64,000 bases of DNA, taken from contig OX439036.1 of assembly GCA_949317995.1 (NCBI GenBank), positions 3,713,207 through 3,777,206 on the forward strand, written 5' to 3'. The notes beneath the pieces were generated by a model. That model saw nothing but the letters and a program-made list of their open reading frames with translations, was not told the DNA's origin and ran no database searches. Position numbers and translations under genes: made by a program. How positions within the stretch are numbered: position 1 is the stretch's first letter; each line of letters starts with the position of its first letter. Below, piece by piece: positions 11,741-23,399 of the stretch. The stretch is from Acholoe squamosa. Its lineage: Eukaryota > Annelida > Polychaeta > Phyllodocida > Polynoidae.

Positions 11741-11858
11741 CTTTATCCTGCTACAGACTCACTGGTCCAGAGGTTGTGTCCAGGTAACAAATCCTACACC
11801 ACCGGGGGTGTATGCTGGTTAAACGTATAGTCTGGTATCGCTACCCCAGGGGAGGGGT

Positions 11859-11865
11859 TATATAG
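11859..11865 (-). promoter_or_regulatory. TATA-box candidate for the exon at 11714-11740
   Basis: TATATAA on the minus strand in a CC-rich context (TTCTATATAACCCC), at a plausible distance from the downstream ATG and donor. Confidence 0.35.
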
Positions 11866-13149
11866 AAGGCCCTAGGGTAGAGTGAGAAGCTGGCAAGACG
11901 CAGTCTTAGACTTACATCTGAGTCTCTAGCACAGGTGGGCTGTAGGTTACAGCTAGATACGAATCCCATATCACCCCTCCGTCTCTGGCTCGGTCTATAA
12001 GCTTTGAATAAATCCTAAAGTCTACAGGAGATGGTCAGGCTGCTCCAGGGTATATTTCAATCCACATCAGTCCCCACTGCAGGCAGGTACTCGGAGTGTG
12101 TAGTACACATGTAGAGTGCTGACCGTCCAGGTGTGTCCTGACGTCCTGTAGACGTCATAAGGACATCACCACCTCCCTGCTCCACCCTGGGGGGGGGGGG
12201 GGGGTCTGCAGGGGTGACTGAGGGCCCCAGGTGTACCGTGTATAGCTTATATAGGGAAACCTGAAGGTGGGTGACACTATCAGTATCATGGGTATGTACC
12301 ATCTGATGGTAACCTCCCCTTTAATGTTCCAGTCTAATTTTCCAATCTGCATAGACCTACAGGCTACTATTAAATGGACTTTTTTATGTCCAGGGATAGA
12401 AAAAGTGACTTAAATTAAAGTCATCAAAAATGTTTGTGTTGTGTACACGTTGTTTGCCCCTCCTGTATCGGTATATGGGTGAGAAAGTCTGCAGTCACTA
12501 AAACTCCATGGTTTATATGATACAGTCTCTACCCAGGATCTGCTGATCTGATCCTCTACCCCCTATAGCAGGCAGGTGGCCCTATAAGGTAGCAGCTTTA
12601 TAGAGTGATTACCTGTAGTAGCTGTAGATACAGGTGTTAACACACCCCTGTAGGGGTGTTACCTGGTCCTGTATACAGGTGTGGTATACAGGTGAGAATA
12701 TACCTGTAATGATGTATGTATTAGGGTAGATACAGGTGTCCTTACTCCATGGTGGTAATACTCATACAGGTAGTTGTATGTATAGGTGAGAGTAGAGCCA
12801 TAGACTGGTGTGTGTGTGTGGGGGGGGGGGCTCTCCTTGGTACTCCTTGATCTACAACGCTGTGTAGTTCAGTGTCCTACCAGTACATGTACCACCAGGA
12901 GTACTGGGGGTACTGGATGTAGATATCTCACTCCGCCCCCATATACCTGTACAAGGACCCCCTGCCAGACTCTACCCGTCATGCACCACTGCACCTGTGA
13001 CGACACAGCTCACTACCATACCCTCCTCTCGATCGCCAAGGCATGATGAATCTTTATAAATGCCTTATGGCATGACAGGCTTAATTTTGTCTTGGGGAGG
13101 GGGTTGGCATGATGCTTTATCATTTTTGGCCACTTTTAAAGCGGTGGTG
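11866..13149. other. intergenic stretch with ACCTGTA/TACAGGT motif cluster
   Basis: From about 12600 to 12800, TACAGGT or its complement recurs roughly ten times, including the palindrome-like CTGTATACAGGTG. G-runs lie at 12190-12204 and 12821-12830. No gene is recognised. Confidence 0.45.
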
Positions 13150-13680
13150 CACTGAAAACCCGCCACTATTGGTAAGTCGTCATATATGACGAGTTTAGGA
13201 TCGTCAAGGGGTTGTCAGGTCATTATGACTACCCTAAGTCATCATACTGACCACCTTGGATATACTATTAGTTTGGATATGTGCTATGAGAGGTCCCCAC
13301 TATGCATTTCCATGATACAAATGATGTCCCCTGGGGTGTATATTGAGCCTTATATTTACATTGTTCATTTTGTATAGTCTACTATGAAAAGGAGAATATG
13401 GGAAATGATTGATACAAATGTTCCTTTGAGAGATAGGAAATGTTGGATCATTCTGGTAATGACACCTCTCTTATGGATATTGCTAGGGTATGACCCCTTA
13501 TTTGAGTATGCCTAAGGTATAATACATGTAGATGGGTGTACTCACAATGTACTACACCATAGTGTTTCACTGAACCCAAGATAGTTGGTTGTGAATACCC
13601 ACAATAACCTCTTTGATGGTAGATGGGGTAACGAGACATAATTAAAGAAATAATATTGGGAAAATGCAAAGGACAATACC

Positions 13681-13733
<53 letters not shown>

Positions 13734-13919
13734 TATGTAATATATATACAGGACTATATAGCTAGAAAGAACAGGCATAGTGACGACTTTAGGTCATCAC
13801 TGACAACCTAAAGTCGTCACCTATGACGGCCCCCTGACGACCTAAGGCTGTAGTTTTGGGTATTGTCAACCTGAGGACCTAAAGTCGTCACGAGTTTTGG
13901 ATCCCGTAGGTTTTCAGTG
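13150..13919. mobile_element. inverted-repeat element with internal GTCGTCA/TGACGAC motifs
   Basis: The ends are CACTGAAAACC and GGTTTTCAGTG. Both flanks of the interior carry repeated TGACGACTTTAGG / CCTAAAGTCGTCA blocks (13172-13250 and 13778-13900), and a (TA)n run fills 13684-13736. There is no transposase-like frame, so it is non-autonomous. No clear target-site duplication is visible. Confidence 0.65.
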
Positions 13920-14200
13920 TGGCAAGTTGACTCACCAGCTAGTATTATTGTTGTCAGTGATTCACTGACAGTATCTAACTTCAGCAATGGCTGTGTCTAT
14001 TAGACATCCCGCAATCTCAGTATAGGTCTGGGTGAACTATATACGCACCAACATAGACAATTTACAGGTGGTTTACCCCGTCTTTTACATATAGCAATGT
14101 GAAAAGTTATAAATAGTTCCCTGTATGCCCACTTGGTGTCACCTGTGTATGGAATGGATGGAATGTCCCCATGTATACGCCACCTAGTGGTGTTAATGTT

Positions 14201-14300
14201 AACCCTCTCGGTACTGCTGATGCAGGCAGAAGTGCATCATGATCATAGGTCGGCATGATGCAAAAATGAAGTGATGGCAAGTCTGTTTGCAAAACTTTTT
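14201..14300. repeat. fragment of the TTAA-type MITE
   Basis: TTAACCCTCTCGGTACTGCTGATGCA followed by 'gtgcatcatgatcataggtcggcatgatgc' matches the left end of the family. The right half is missing. Confidence 0.55.
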
Positions 14301-14727
14301 GGTGATCCCAAATATTCACTGCGGACCTCTGGGGGAGCCAGATGGTGCCCAGCTGATAACTGTCATTAGTGATAACCGCTGGTTACCAGCTTCAGCAATG
14401 GCCACGTCCATTGGACAATCCGCTAGCGCGGTATAAGCTGTGCCATATACAACATGGTCGTTCAGTGAAATGTCATACAGACAGTATGTCTGGCTATGTT
14501 CTAGTGCTGCCAGCTGTCTGTTGTTATGGACACTGAACCATTACTGTATGAATGCCTTGGATACTTTCAAAATTATCATCAAATCAAGTTCTCATGATAT
14601 TACATGCCATTAAAATAAGGGCATTAATCCCTCTTATAAAATCTTTAAAATGAGCCTGATGGTGTTGTCAGCGAATGTTGCTGGCACCTTTCCCGTCCAG
14701 TCTACGAGGACCACCTTAACACGTTAA

Positions 14728-14988
14728 CTCTTTAAGAGGCCGCTACAGCAGATTAATGCCCATTGGTTCTCATGTTTTACCTCCTATGAGTGCTGGTGGG
14801 ACTGCTCGCCAGACTGCTCACCAGCACTGCATTGGAGCATCACGCCGACCCTCCAGGACTGTATCAAGCCTGTAGTGTCAGCATGATGCACCAATGAAGT
14901 GCTAGTGAGACTTCTCGTCAGCAACTCATCGGTGAATCATGACGGCCAATGGGCATGTTGCATTAATGCATCAGTGGCCCTTACAAGG
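14728..14988. mobile_element. TTAA-type MITE, full-length copy
   Basis: Flanked by TTAA at 14724-14727 and 14989-14992. Ends are CTCTTTAAGAGGCCGC and GGCCCTTACAAGG. TTAA flanks with CCCTTTAA-like tips fit a piggyBac-type target preference. Confidence 0.75.
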
Positions 14989-16348
14989 TTAAACTCTGGG
15001 TCTTCACTATGATTACAGCGGTTCTGTGTTAAGGTTTATGAGGATCCCTGATTGATTTTATAGTTATCTTTAGAAGTGCAGCTAGAGCTTTGGTACAGAG
15101 GTCACAGGTACACAACAGGTGGACATGGGGCTAGCATAGGTGTCGTGCCACACACAGAGACCATCGTATTCTGAGCAGGTGAGTGTTGTGAAGTGTTGGA
15201 GGACATGGGTGGGGTCAGTATAGTCACGGCACTATGACAAAGGCTTCTACAATTATGTCTCCACTTGGCACAGACTAGGCTGGGTATACCGCAACTCCAG
15301 TTTAACCCAGACACCAAATCTAAAAGTATAGGGTCAAAGGTGCCTAGGAAGGTAGGATATGATTTTGAAGAAGACCCTGCAAAAGAGTACCCTAGCAAGG
15401 GTAGGGCTTGTCACAGCCGCACCTATATAAAAAAAGAAGAAGTACCCCTGCTTGTCTCTTTTGATTTTAGCATTAAGATTATCTCTGAGAATCTCCTCTC
15501 AATAACTCTTCACCCAACTGAATTAACTTTGTAGAGCTGAAATAAGTAACCTGCCAATGCTGCTGGATATATCATACATAATATGTTTTTACATTTTAGC
15601 GAAAAAGTAAAATGAAAAAAGGTACATTCAATGTATTTCTAAATATAGCAGTATAGCAGGATGTAAGTATGTGGATGTTGGCAGAGTCTTTAGTTATGTG
15701 GACACAGATGTAATGCTGCTGTATGCATGTACACCAACCTCCCATATGATAACAGTAGAGGTATGCTCTTTGTTACATATACCTATCTAACACGCACCTA
15801 AGCCATGCGCAGACACAGGCCATATCCAATCCTTTATTATAGGGCATTCAAAATAAAAAACGAAAAGTTGTATTTCAATGCTCTTTGCCACATCACTGTA
15901 TATGTGTAGTATACACCGAAACTGTTGGTTCAAACAACAATAAAATTTACGCCATATTTACAAACCAAGTTGGGAATTTAGTTGTGTTGTATTTTATTAA
16001 AACATCAAAAAAATTGTATATGTTAAATTGTTTTATCCCCTTAACCTCTCTAGATCCAGTGATCTATTCATGCATCAAGCACATTGGTTGTTAGGCTGCA
16101 TGCAGGTAGCCCTGGTAAGTATTTTTATGAAGATGAGCTTTTACAACCAAAGAACAACTAAACCTGCATAAATCAACTCTAAAGATGTAGCCTATAGATC
16201 ATCCCAAAGTTCGGGTGCACCTTAAAAGCAGGGTCGGATTATATGTGAGAATTCACGATATAAACTCCATGGTCTTCTGCCTGACATCCTGATGTAGCAC
16301 CCAAATACAGAGAAATGCCTCTACAGTATATAAGCTCTCTGATATATA
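14989..16348. other. intergenic stretch, two unrecognised ORFs
   Basis: A CACTGTAA-MITE fragment lies at 15010-15090. Overlapping opposite-strand frames (15102-15398 minus, 98 codons; 15265-15534 plus, 89 codons) show no motif I recognise and are not called genes. A short TTAA-MITE scrap lies near 16060-16130. Confidence 0.45.
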
Positions 16349-16536
16349 CCGTATTGGCCTATATCAGCACCAGGTCTTAAATTAGCGTTATTCTTGAATA
16401 AGCACCAGGGCTATTGGGCCTCTTAGATTTTTAAATACACTATAATTTAAGTCTCGTATAAGCACCGGTCTTGAGCGTCAGAGTATAGGCTGCTTAATAT
16501 CAATGAGAGCACGGGTGCTTAAACCGGCCAATACGG
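16349..16536. mobile_element. 188-bp MITE with TA target duplication
   Basis: Ends CCGTATTGGCC and GGCCAATACGG, flanked by TA on both sides (16347-16348, 16537-16538). The interior contains ATAAGCACCGGTCTTGAG, which resembles the 17-bp unit of the array at 59690-60090. TA duplication suggests a Tc1/mariner-like source. Confidence 0.8.
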
Positions 16537-17122
16537 TAGACTAGAGGAACACATCTTATATGGATTTACACCTTCCTCACACTGAATACCTCTCCCCCTG
16601 AGACATTTCTCCTGGTTACTGACCTGGACATCCTATAGCTTTTTAAGCACTACTTCTATACCTTCAGGATGTCATTAACATCCGATTACCAGAGTAACAA
16701 GACCTACCCATCTAGACCTAGACTCCCAGCAGTGGGTAGTCAGCATAAAATGACCCTAGGGCAGACCTAGACCTATGCCTTTTGGTCAGTAAGTCATCAT
16801 AAAATGCAGGAAAACAGCCTTGTGATCAATTCATTCTCAAATATCCAGTATGTTACTGTATCGATATTGCATACAGGTTGAATCAATGCAGATGTAACAG
16901 ATTTCAGAGTTAATTCAGCGAAAAACTGTTTTCTATGGCCACTACGTTTGTTTGATATCTCAATTACTGTACTTATTTATTTAAGCAGCACAGGGGTGTC
17001 GAATGACCGCATGTCTCGTTTGAGCACAGCGGAAAATAGGAACTTAAAGGTTATAAGCACTGGTGCGCTTGACGGTGCAATTACAGTAAGGTAGCTGGGT
17101 GACTCAAGGTCAGTCTACCCTA

Positions 17123-17338
17123 CACTGTAAAAAATAACTGTTGAATCTACTAGGGATCCTCGTAATACTGAACACTGAACCACTGTAATTGTATAGCAGG
17201 GAATCCGTATAGTTTTTACAAGAGGCCCTAGGTGGCAGTATAGTGGTAAACAAATGTACAAGAATCTCTGTGAAAATAACAATATTTCTCTGGCAACTTT
17301 GGGGCTAGCATCATTCAACAACATTTTCTTTTACAGTT
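17123..17338. mobile_element. CACTGTAA-family MITE (inverse orientation)
   Basis: Begins CACTGTAAAAAATAACTG after TA and ends TTTACAGTT before TA. It carries the family core reversed (GTACAAGAATCTCTGTGAAAA). Confidence 0.75.
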
Positions 17339-17779
17339 TACATATAACAGAGTAGCTGAGATTTGAATATTCACACCACCACCACCACCTCCTCCTCCTA
17401 CCCCTCCATGGTGTTAGAGGTGCCTGACCTTGGCACCTGTACACCATGTGTACACCTACAGGAGGTGGTCTAATTACCATAGTTACTGCTGACCCTGCAC
17501 ACCCAGACACCTCTGCTAGCCATTTCTCAAACACTACGATCCTACACCTCTACTTCCGATTTCAACCACCCCAACGATCCAGTCCAATCGTAGTGATTGA
17601 CCCTGGGCGATCATGTATTACTTACGATTGCCTATTCAGGTGCATGCTTTTTCCCTCTATATCTGAACCACTCGTAGTGATTGACCCTGTGTACCTAAGA
17701 ATTCCCTTACGATCATGGCAAGGTCGGTACGATTTCAGGGGGCTGTAATCTTTGGGTTTGAGAAATGACTTCCTGGTCC

Positions 17780-18300
17780 CTATAATGGCTGCTGATGTAA
17801 GAATGCATCAATGGTAATGATGATGTAAGAATGCATTAATGGTAATGATGATGTAAGAATGCATCAATGGTAATGATGATGCACCACTGCAGCCCAGGTG
17901 AGTAAGGGAGTGGTCATTATTTATCAATAGGGGGGTGGTGGGTTTTTGCGTAGACGCGCAAAAATTTTTTACGCCCCCCTTGGCGACCGTCAAAATTGTT
18001 TGCGCCACCACCCATGCCAGAGGCTCAGAGAATTTTCACGCCCCTCTTTGTTCTATAGAAGCGCACAGGCTTTTTTTTGCTAAAAAGAGGGTGAATTTTT
18101 TTAGCCCCCCCTCAAGAGGGGTCCAAATTTTTTTTGCCCCCCTTCGGGAGGGGTCTGGATTTTTTACGCCCCCTCTCAAACCCACCACCCCCCTGTTGAT
18201 AAATAATGACCACTCCCTAACCAACCAGTCTTGCCAGCACCTCATTGGTGGTGCATCATTACAACCAATGGGCATGATGCACTCCTGCATTAGTGGCCTA
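17780..18300. mobile_element. TTAA-type MITE copy split by an inserted element
   Basis: The left part (17780-17905) ends in GATGCACCACTGCAGCCCAGGTGAGTAA and contains a 29-bp segment (GATGTAAGAATGCATCAATGG-type) repeated three times. The right part (18218-18300) resumes with CCAGCACCTCATTGGTG and ends TGCATTAGTGGCC. The 312-bp element between them is described separately. Confidence 0.7.
17906..18217. mobile_element. 312-bp Harbinger-like MITE nested in a TTAA MITE
   Basis: Long terminal inverted repeats GGGAGTGGTCATTATTTATC ... GATAAATAATGACCACTCCC are flanked by direct TAA duplications (17903-17905, 18218-18220). A 3-bp TAA/TWA duplication and GGG tips are typical of PIF/Harbinger elements. 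The interior is alternating T-runs and CCCC-rich blocks. Opposite-strand open frames of about 125 codons here are by-products of its composition. Confidence 0.85.
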
Positions 18301-18583
18301 CAGCAGGAAAGTTGATTACCATAGTTACTGCTGGACCTACTGCCCCTGACACAACATCTGACCCCTTCAATGAATCCAGGATGCCTTTTAGCCTTTAGGT
18401 GCAGATAATGCATTAGATGTATAGTGAGTCAGAGTCTATACTGTTAGTATGGTGTATGCATGCAGTGTTATTCACCAGGGCTGTACTCATGCCTAATGCT
18501 GACTATTGGGATGGTGAACTAATGCAGTGTTAGCTTTGAAATGTGACTGTGGTCATGAGAAGGCATAATTGTCTTAAACACTA

Positions 18584-18808
18584 CACTGTAAAAAAATTGT
18601 CATCAAAATAAAAATGCATTCCTCATCCCAAGATTTCCAGAGATTGATTGTTTTTCACAGAGATTCCTTGTATATTTGTGTACCACTGCAATGCCACCTG
18701 GTGCTTCTTGTAAAAACTACACTGGTTTCTCTGGGTTATACAATTACGGTGGTTCACTGTTCAGTTTTACGAGGATCCCTGGTCGATTCAACAGTTGTTT
18801 TTACAGTG
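18584..18808. mobile_element. CACTGTAA-family MITE
   Basis: Ends CACTGTAAAAAAATTG and GTTTTTACAGTG. The core TTTTCACAGAGATTCCTTGT and TACAATTACGGTGGTTCACT is well conserved. Confidence 0.8.
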
Positions 18809-18872
18809 TTGATATTTATAGGGTTTATTGTTATTGAGTATTGAAGCAGTGAGATGTTCAGTTGTCAGTTAA

Positions 18873-19087
18873 CACTTTAAAGGCCGCTGATGCAAGAGTG
18901 TATCATGCCCATTGGTCGTCATGATGCACTGATGAAGTGCTGGCAAGACAGTGTTGATACATACACTCCTGGAGAGTCTGCATGATGCTCCAATGAAGTG
19001 CTAGCAAGCAGTCCCACCATCACTTCATTGGTGCATCATGACGACCTATGGGCCTGACGCATTAATGCATCAACGGCCCATAAATGG
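18873..19087. mobile_element. TTAA-type MITE, full-length copy
   Basis: Flanked by TTAA at 18869-18872 and 19088-19091. Ends CACTTTAAAGGCCGCTGATG and CATCAACGGCCCATAAATGG. One of the best copies for defining the family. Confidence 0.8.
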
Positions 19088-20060
19088 TTAAACTGACAGG
19101 TGAGGGCAGATGAGGAGGAAGGGCCCTCCCTGCGGGATCTTTAGCACTGGGTTTAGCCACTAGGGGAGCTATAAAGGCTAAAAATATGAAAAGTAGGCAA
19201 AAAATTGCATTCAGGTACTTTCTTACACAGAAAAAGATGGTTCTGTTAAAAACGTTCTATTTTCGGGCATTTCCTATCTGTTTGGAATGTAAATGGAATG
19301 TTTTGAATCCAAAACAAGGCCAAAATATGGGTTCTCAGAAAAAATGTGTTGCCATGTCAACCAAAATTATATTCCCAATATAAACAAAAACAATGTCACT
19401 TGATAGAATGATTGATGGAGATTCACAAGCTGAAAAAAGTATATAGATATCATTTCTAGATCAAAAGATATGCCCAAATGAATGGAAAGGTTTTGTCATT
19501 TTTTGATTGATTATTCAAATCATTATGCTAATAAGATGCCTGGTTTAATCAGAACAATGAATGATAGAGCTTATTGGCTGCGTTGATACGGGTATGTCAT
19601 TCCATTTTCGAGAAGCAATATCTCCAAGACCAGAAGGGCTATCTGCAAGTGTTATACCTCATTTTAAAGCTGATAACTTAAATTTTAAATGTCACATTTT
19701 GCCTTGGAGGACCCTTTTCCCTCATCTGTCCACTTATACCGAGGGCTGATAACAGACCATTGCTGCTTCTTGTATCAGTTTCATAAATCCAATTAGACTA
19801 ACAGACCATGCATCATGTTGTCATTCAGGCCCTAAGGGATTGATTTGTTCACAGTTAAGCCCTGGAGAGTCTAAATACTAATGGTGGGCAGTGGATTCTG
19901 ATGGTTGCTTTTACTGTTCTCCATTTCTAGGGCCTAAGTTCTAGTAGATAAGAATATATTTTCTGGGGATCCTAGGATATGCTTCTAAGTGGTCTTGTTT
20001 GAGGGCCCAGCAAGCTTAGAACTCAAAACACACCATATACCCCCTTGGCTACCTGACTAC
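19088..20060. other. intergenic stretch, nothing recognised
   Basis: No gene or repeat family is recognised. Confidence 0.5.
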
Positions 20061-20399
20061 CAGGGGCGTAGGAAAAGGGGAGGGGGCAGGGTGCCTGGGC
20101 CCCCCAATAATGAGGAGGTTCCCTTTATAAGCCTATATAAAGATATAGCAGGCCCCCCCCAAGCGAGACCCCTGGGCCCCCCCAATAAAAATTTGCTTCA
20201 TATGCCCCTGCACACTTCATTGGTGCATCACGTTGACTTTGACTTGATCAGGGGCGTATGAAGCAAATTTTTATTGGGGGGGCCCAGGGGTCTCGCTTGG
20301 GGGGGGCCTGCTATATCTTTATATAGGCTTATATAGGTAACCTCCTCATTATTGGGGGGGCCAGGCCCCCCTGACCCCCCCCCTTTTCCTACGCCCCTG
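20061..20399. mobile_element. head-to-head pair of hAT-like MITEs forming a long inverted repeat
   Basis: Two about 150-bp copies (20061-20210 and, inverted, 20249-20399) each start CAGGGGCGTA and end (A)TRYGCCCCTG. That terminus is common to many animal hAT MITEs. They match almost base for base, with small differences in the G/C runs, and are separated by only 38 bp, which itself reads as TTAA-MITE interior (CTTCATTGGTGCATCACG). The transcript could fold into a stem of about 150 bp. No clean 8-bp target duplication is seen, so the pair may come from an inverted duplication rather than two insertions. Confidence 0.8.
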
Positions 20400-20510
20400 C
20401 ATGATGCATGAATGTAGCCCTGGTGAGTTACTTACCAAGGCCACATTCTTGCATCATGACGATTAACGGGCTTGATGCATGAATGCATTAGTGGCATTTT
20501 AAGGGTTAAT
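20400..20510. repeat. right part of a TTAA-type MITE interrupted by the hAT-like pair
   Basis: CATGATGCATGAATGTAGCCCTGG through GTGGCATTTTAAGGGTTAAT matches the right end of the family. Its missing left part corresponds to the 38-bp spacer at 20211-20248. Confidence 0.65.
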
Positions 20511-20680
20511 TTAGACTATCCTCAGTCTAGGCACCCCTTCTTAGTCATCCACTGACCCTCCACTAACACCCCAAGACTTGGTGTAAATCAAGTAGCATAT
20601 AAGGGTTTCTGCTATTTCTGTACCATGCTCCACCATTAATGATAGGCTCCCAGTCTGAAGGATTTACCTGACAGTGTTAA

Positions 20681-20916
20681 CCCTGTAAGGGCTGTAAATG
20701 TAGGAGTGCATCATGCCCATTGGCCATCATGATGTACCGATGAAGTGCTGGCAAGTCTTCTCACCAGCACTTCAACGGAGCATCATGCCGACGCCTTGGG
20801 ACCATAGGGTCAGCATGGTGCATGAGTTTAGCCCTGGCGAACTTGCCAGGGCTAAATTCATGCATCATGCTAACCAATGGGCATGATGCATAAATGCATA
20901 AGCAGTCCTGAAAGGG
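20681..20916. mobile_element. TTAA-type MITE, full-length copy
   Basis: Flanked by TTAA at 20677-20680 and 20917-20920. Tips CCCTGTAAGGGC and CCTGAAAGGG. The interior includes the complementary arms TTTAGCCCTGGCGA and GCCAGGGCTAAA. Confidence 0.8.
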
Positions 20917-20984
20917 TTAAGCTATACACCCCTTCATACTACCCTACAGACTTAGCTCCATATTGACCGCATAATGCCTCTGGT

Positions 20985-21178
20985 AGATCTATATTGCTCA
21001 TCGGGGCTTCATAATGATGTGCTATTGAAGCCCCGGTAAACAAAATGCCAGCGCTGCATTGGTGCATCATGTCGATCCTCTTGAGTCTGCCAACCTCGTA
21101 GGTCAAGCGTGATGCAGGAATGCAGCCTGGCGAGATGTCCACCAGGGCTGCATTGAGGGCATAATCTTAAAGGTTTAA
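20985..21178. repeat. degenerate TTAA-type MITE copy
   Basis: Retains 'gcgctgcattggtgcatcatgtcga' and 'gcagcctggcgag...accagggctgcatt', ending in TCTTAAAGGTTTAA. The left end is unclear. Confidence 0.55.
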
Positions 21179-21576
21179 AGGGATGAGCCGCACTACATGT
21201 AGGGGGTCAAAGGTCACCTCAGTCACTAATTCTCCTACATGGGAACTCAACAGATCTATCCTAGGCTCCCTTTTGGTGGCAGTCTGTAGAACATGTTATG
21301 CTTTATACATTCATTACTCATGCCATTTTGTCTTTCTCCTTATTTTTGGTATGAAACCAAAGATTGTAGATAATATCTAGGTACATGGCAAAACAGGAAT
21401 AGGCACGTGCCTACCTGTAGGCCTCCAGGGGTGGTGGGCTTTTATTGTACATTCTTATCGCTTCTTAAATAGAGTACGAATAAATCAAATGAAACACCTA
21501 GCATTATGTTATTGACCATATTAGTCATTTAAGCCTATACAGGTGGCATTCATGACAGATTCAGAAGTTATTTAGA

Positions 21577-21723
21577 GAATAGACAATGACATTCTTCACG
21601 TCGAGACTCTCTGTTGCACTATAACCCATGATGGTCGAGGGCCTTCATAAGGCCCGAGACAAGAGTGTGTTATAGTGCAACAGAGAGTCAAGACGTGAAG
21701 AGTGAGTTGTCTATTGTCTTTAT
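21577..21723. mobile_element. foldback MITE of about 147 bp
   Basis: Arms AATAGACAATGACATTCTTC... and, inverted, AATAGACAACTCACTCTTC..., both continuing into CACGTC and GACTCTCTGTTGCACTATAAC. They enclose a loop of about 50 bp. A transcript would form a hairpin of about 48 bp. Confidence 0.75.
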
Positions 21724-21894
21724 GAAACATGTCACCATTTGTATCACACTGATCTAAAGGTCTAAAACCTACGATACCCCACAGGATTGATGGACAAGCC
21801 GTGACCTTGCTCAGGTGTGCACTGTACTCCTATAATTCACTCAAGGTCACTTCTATCATGCAGCAGTGCATGGGCTACTGTTTTATAATGCAGA

Positions 21895-22245
21895 GCAATT
21901 ATCATGTAAGTATACTGCCTATAAGTATAGATACATGTCACTATCAGTCATCTCAAAGTATACTTTAATTATCATGTTAGTATACTGCCTATAAGTATAG
22001 ATACATGTCACTATCAGTCATCTCAAAGTATACTTTAATTATCATGTTAATATACTGCCTATAAGTATAGATGCCTGACACAATCAGTCACCTCAAAGTA
22101 TACTTTAATTATCATGTAAGTATACTGCCTATAAGTATAGATACATGTCACTATCAGTCATCTCAAAGTAAACCTCAATTATCATGTTAGTATACTGCCT
22201 ATAAGTATAGATGCATGTCACTATCAGTCATCTCAGATTATACTT
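21895..22245. repeat. five-copy 70-bp tandem repeat
   Basis: Unit starts AATTATCATGT(A/T)AGTATACTGC and ends TCAAAGTATACTTT. Five copies differ at a few positions. Confidence 0.9.
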
Positions 22246-23120
22246 TAATGGAAGAGTTATAAATCCTACAATCCTGACATAATTGACACTACATTCATCA
22301 CTAATCCGTCATCATAAACTTAATAAATCACTCCTTGATATATACCTCTCAGCTGTGGATTTGTGTGTTCTAGAGAAAGAAAAGTATCTTGGAGTGTTAT
22401 GCACAATTATTAATCTTCTTGGTTATTAAACTGGCATTTCATAAGCAATCTAAATGGTCAGTTTAGAGATGGTTTTCTATTCAACCTCATTTCAAACTAT
22501 ATCATAAGTATTTGTACATGTATGTAGTTTAACATATACAGCATGATATGGGTGCAGTTATGTGGAATAAGTCAGGTGACGGCTGGTATTACCCCTCCCC
22601 CCACACCCACACCCACACACACACCAACCAACATCCATAAATGCTAACCTACTGCTACTCGCCCACCCCTACCCCTACCTCTAACCTCCCATCCAACCAG
22701 CCTAAACCTGATCAATGTAATGTCTTTGTTTACAATGTCTGGACTCATGAATATCACGCTGCTTTTTATTTTTTTTAATTCCTCTTTTTTGTTGTTACCA
22801 TGGAGATCTGACTCATATAAACTATAATTTGGGCGGAATTTAATGGCTAAGTCTAGCCACTGCTATTAACACTGCATCAATGTAACTGAAGTATATTAGC
22901 ACTCTTCAAGCTCAGACATGATATACAAAATAAAGTTGGACCTGGAAATAAGCTAAAACTGATAGAATTGTTGAAGGTAAAGCCAATTGATGAAGTCGGG
23001 GAGCAAACATATAGTTGATACAGGTCAGGGCATTCACATATCCTTTAAGTCATCTTTGTAAACAAAACAAGTATATAAAACAACTTAAGGATATAACCCA
23101 TAGAATGTGCATCACACTAG
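22246..23120. other. intergenic stretch, nothing recognised
   Basis: Contains a CCCACAC-rich tract near 22595-22625. No gene is seen. Confidence 0.5.
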
Positions 23121-23274
23121 CTCTTTAAGGGCTGCACCAGCATCATACTCATTGGTCGCCATGATGCATGAGAGTTGTCATGATGCTTCACTGAAGTCCT
23201 TTTTAGTCATTTTATTGGGAAACTATGTAGACCAAATGGCATGTTGCACTCCTGCATCAGTTGGTATTTCAGGG
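23121..23274. repeat. short TTAA-type MITE copy
   Basis: Begins CTCTTTAAGGGCTGCACC and ends ATTTCAGGG before TTAA (23275-23278). It is internally deleted compared with full copies. Confidence 0.6.
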
Positions 23275-23399
23275 TTAACTTAATAGACTCTTAATATAAA
23301 GTGCAAAGTGTATCAGTAAGACTTCACCTACCTCTCCATCCTCCATGGTGCCTTGTAGGATATCACTTGTAGTACAATGTGGTAAAACTAGGTTGTAGA

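Noticed and set aside
17935-18413. Opposite-strand ORFs of about 125 codons
   Set aside because: They lie in and across the ends of a Harbinger-like MITE with T- and C-runs, have no family features, and cross the insertion boundary.
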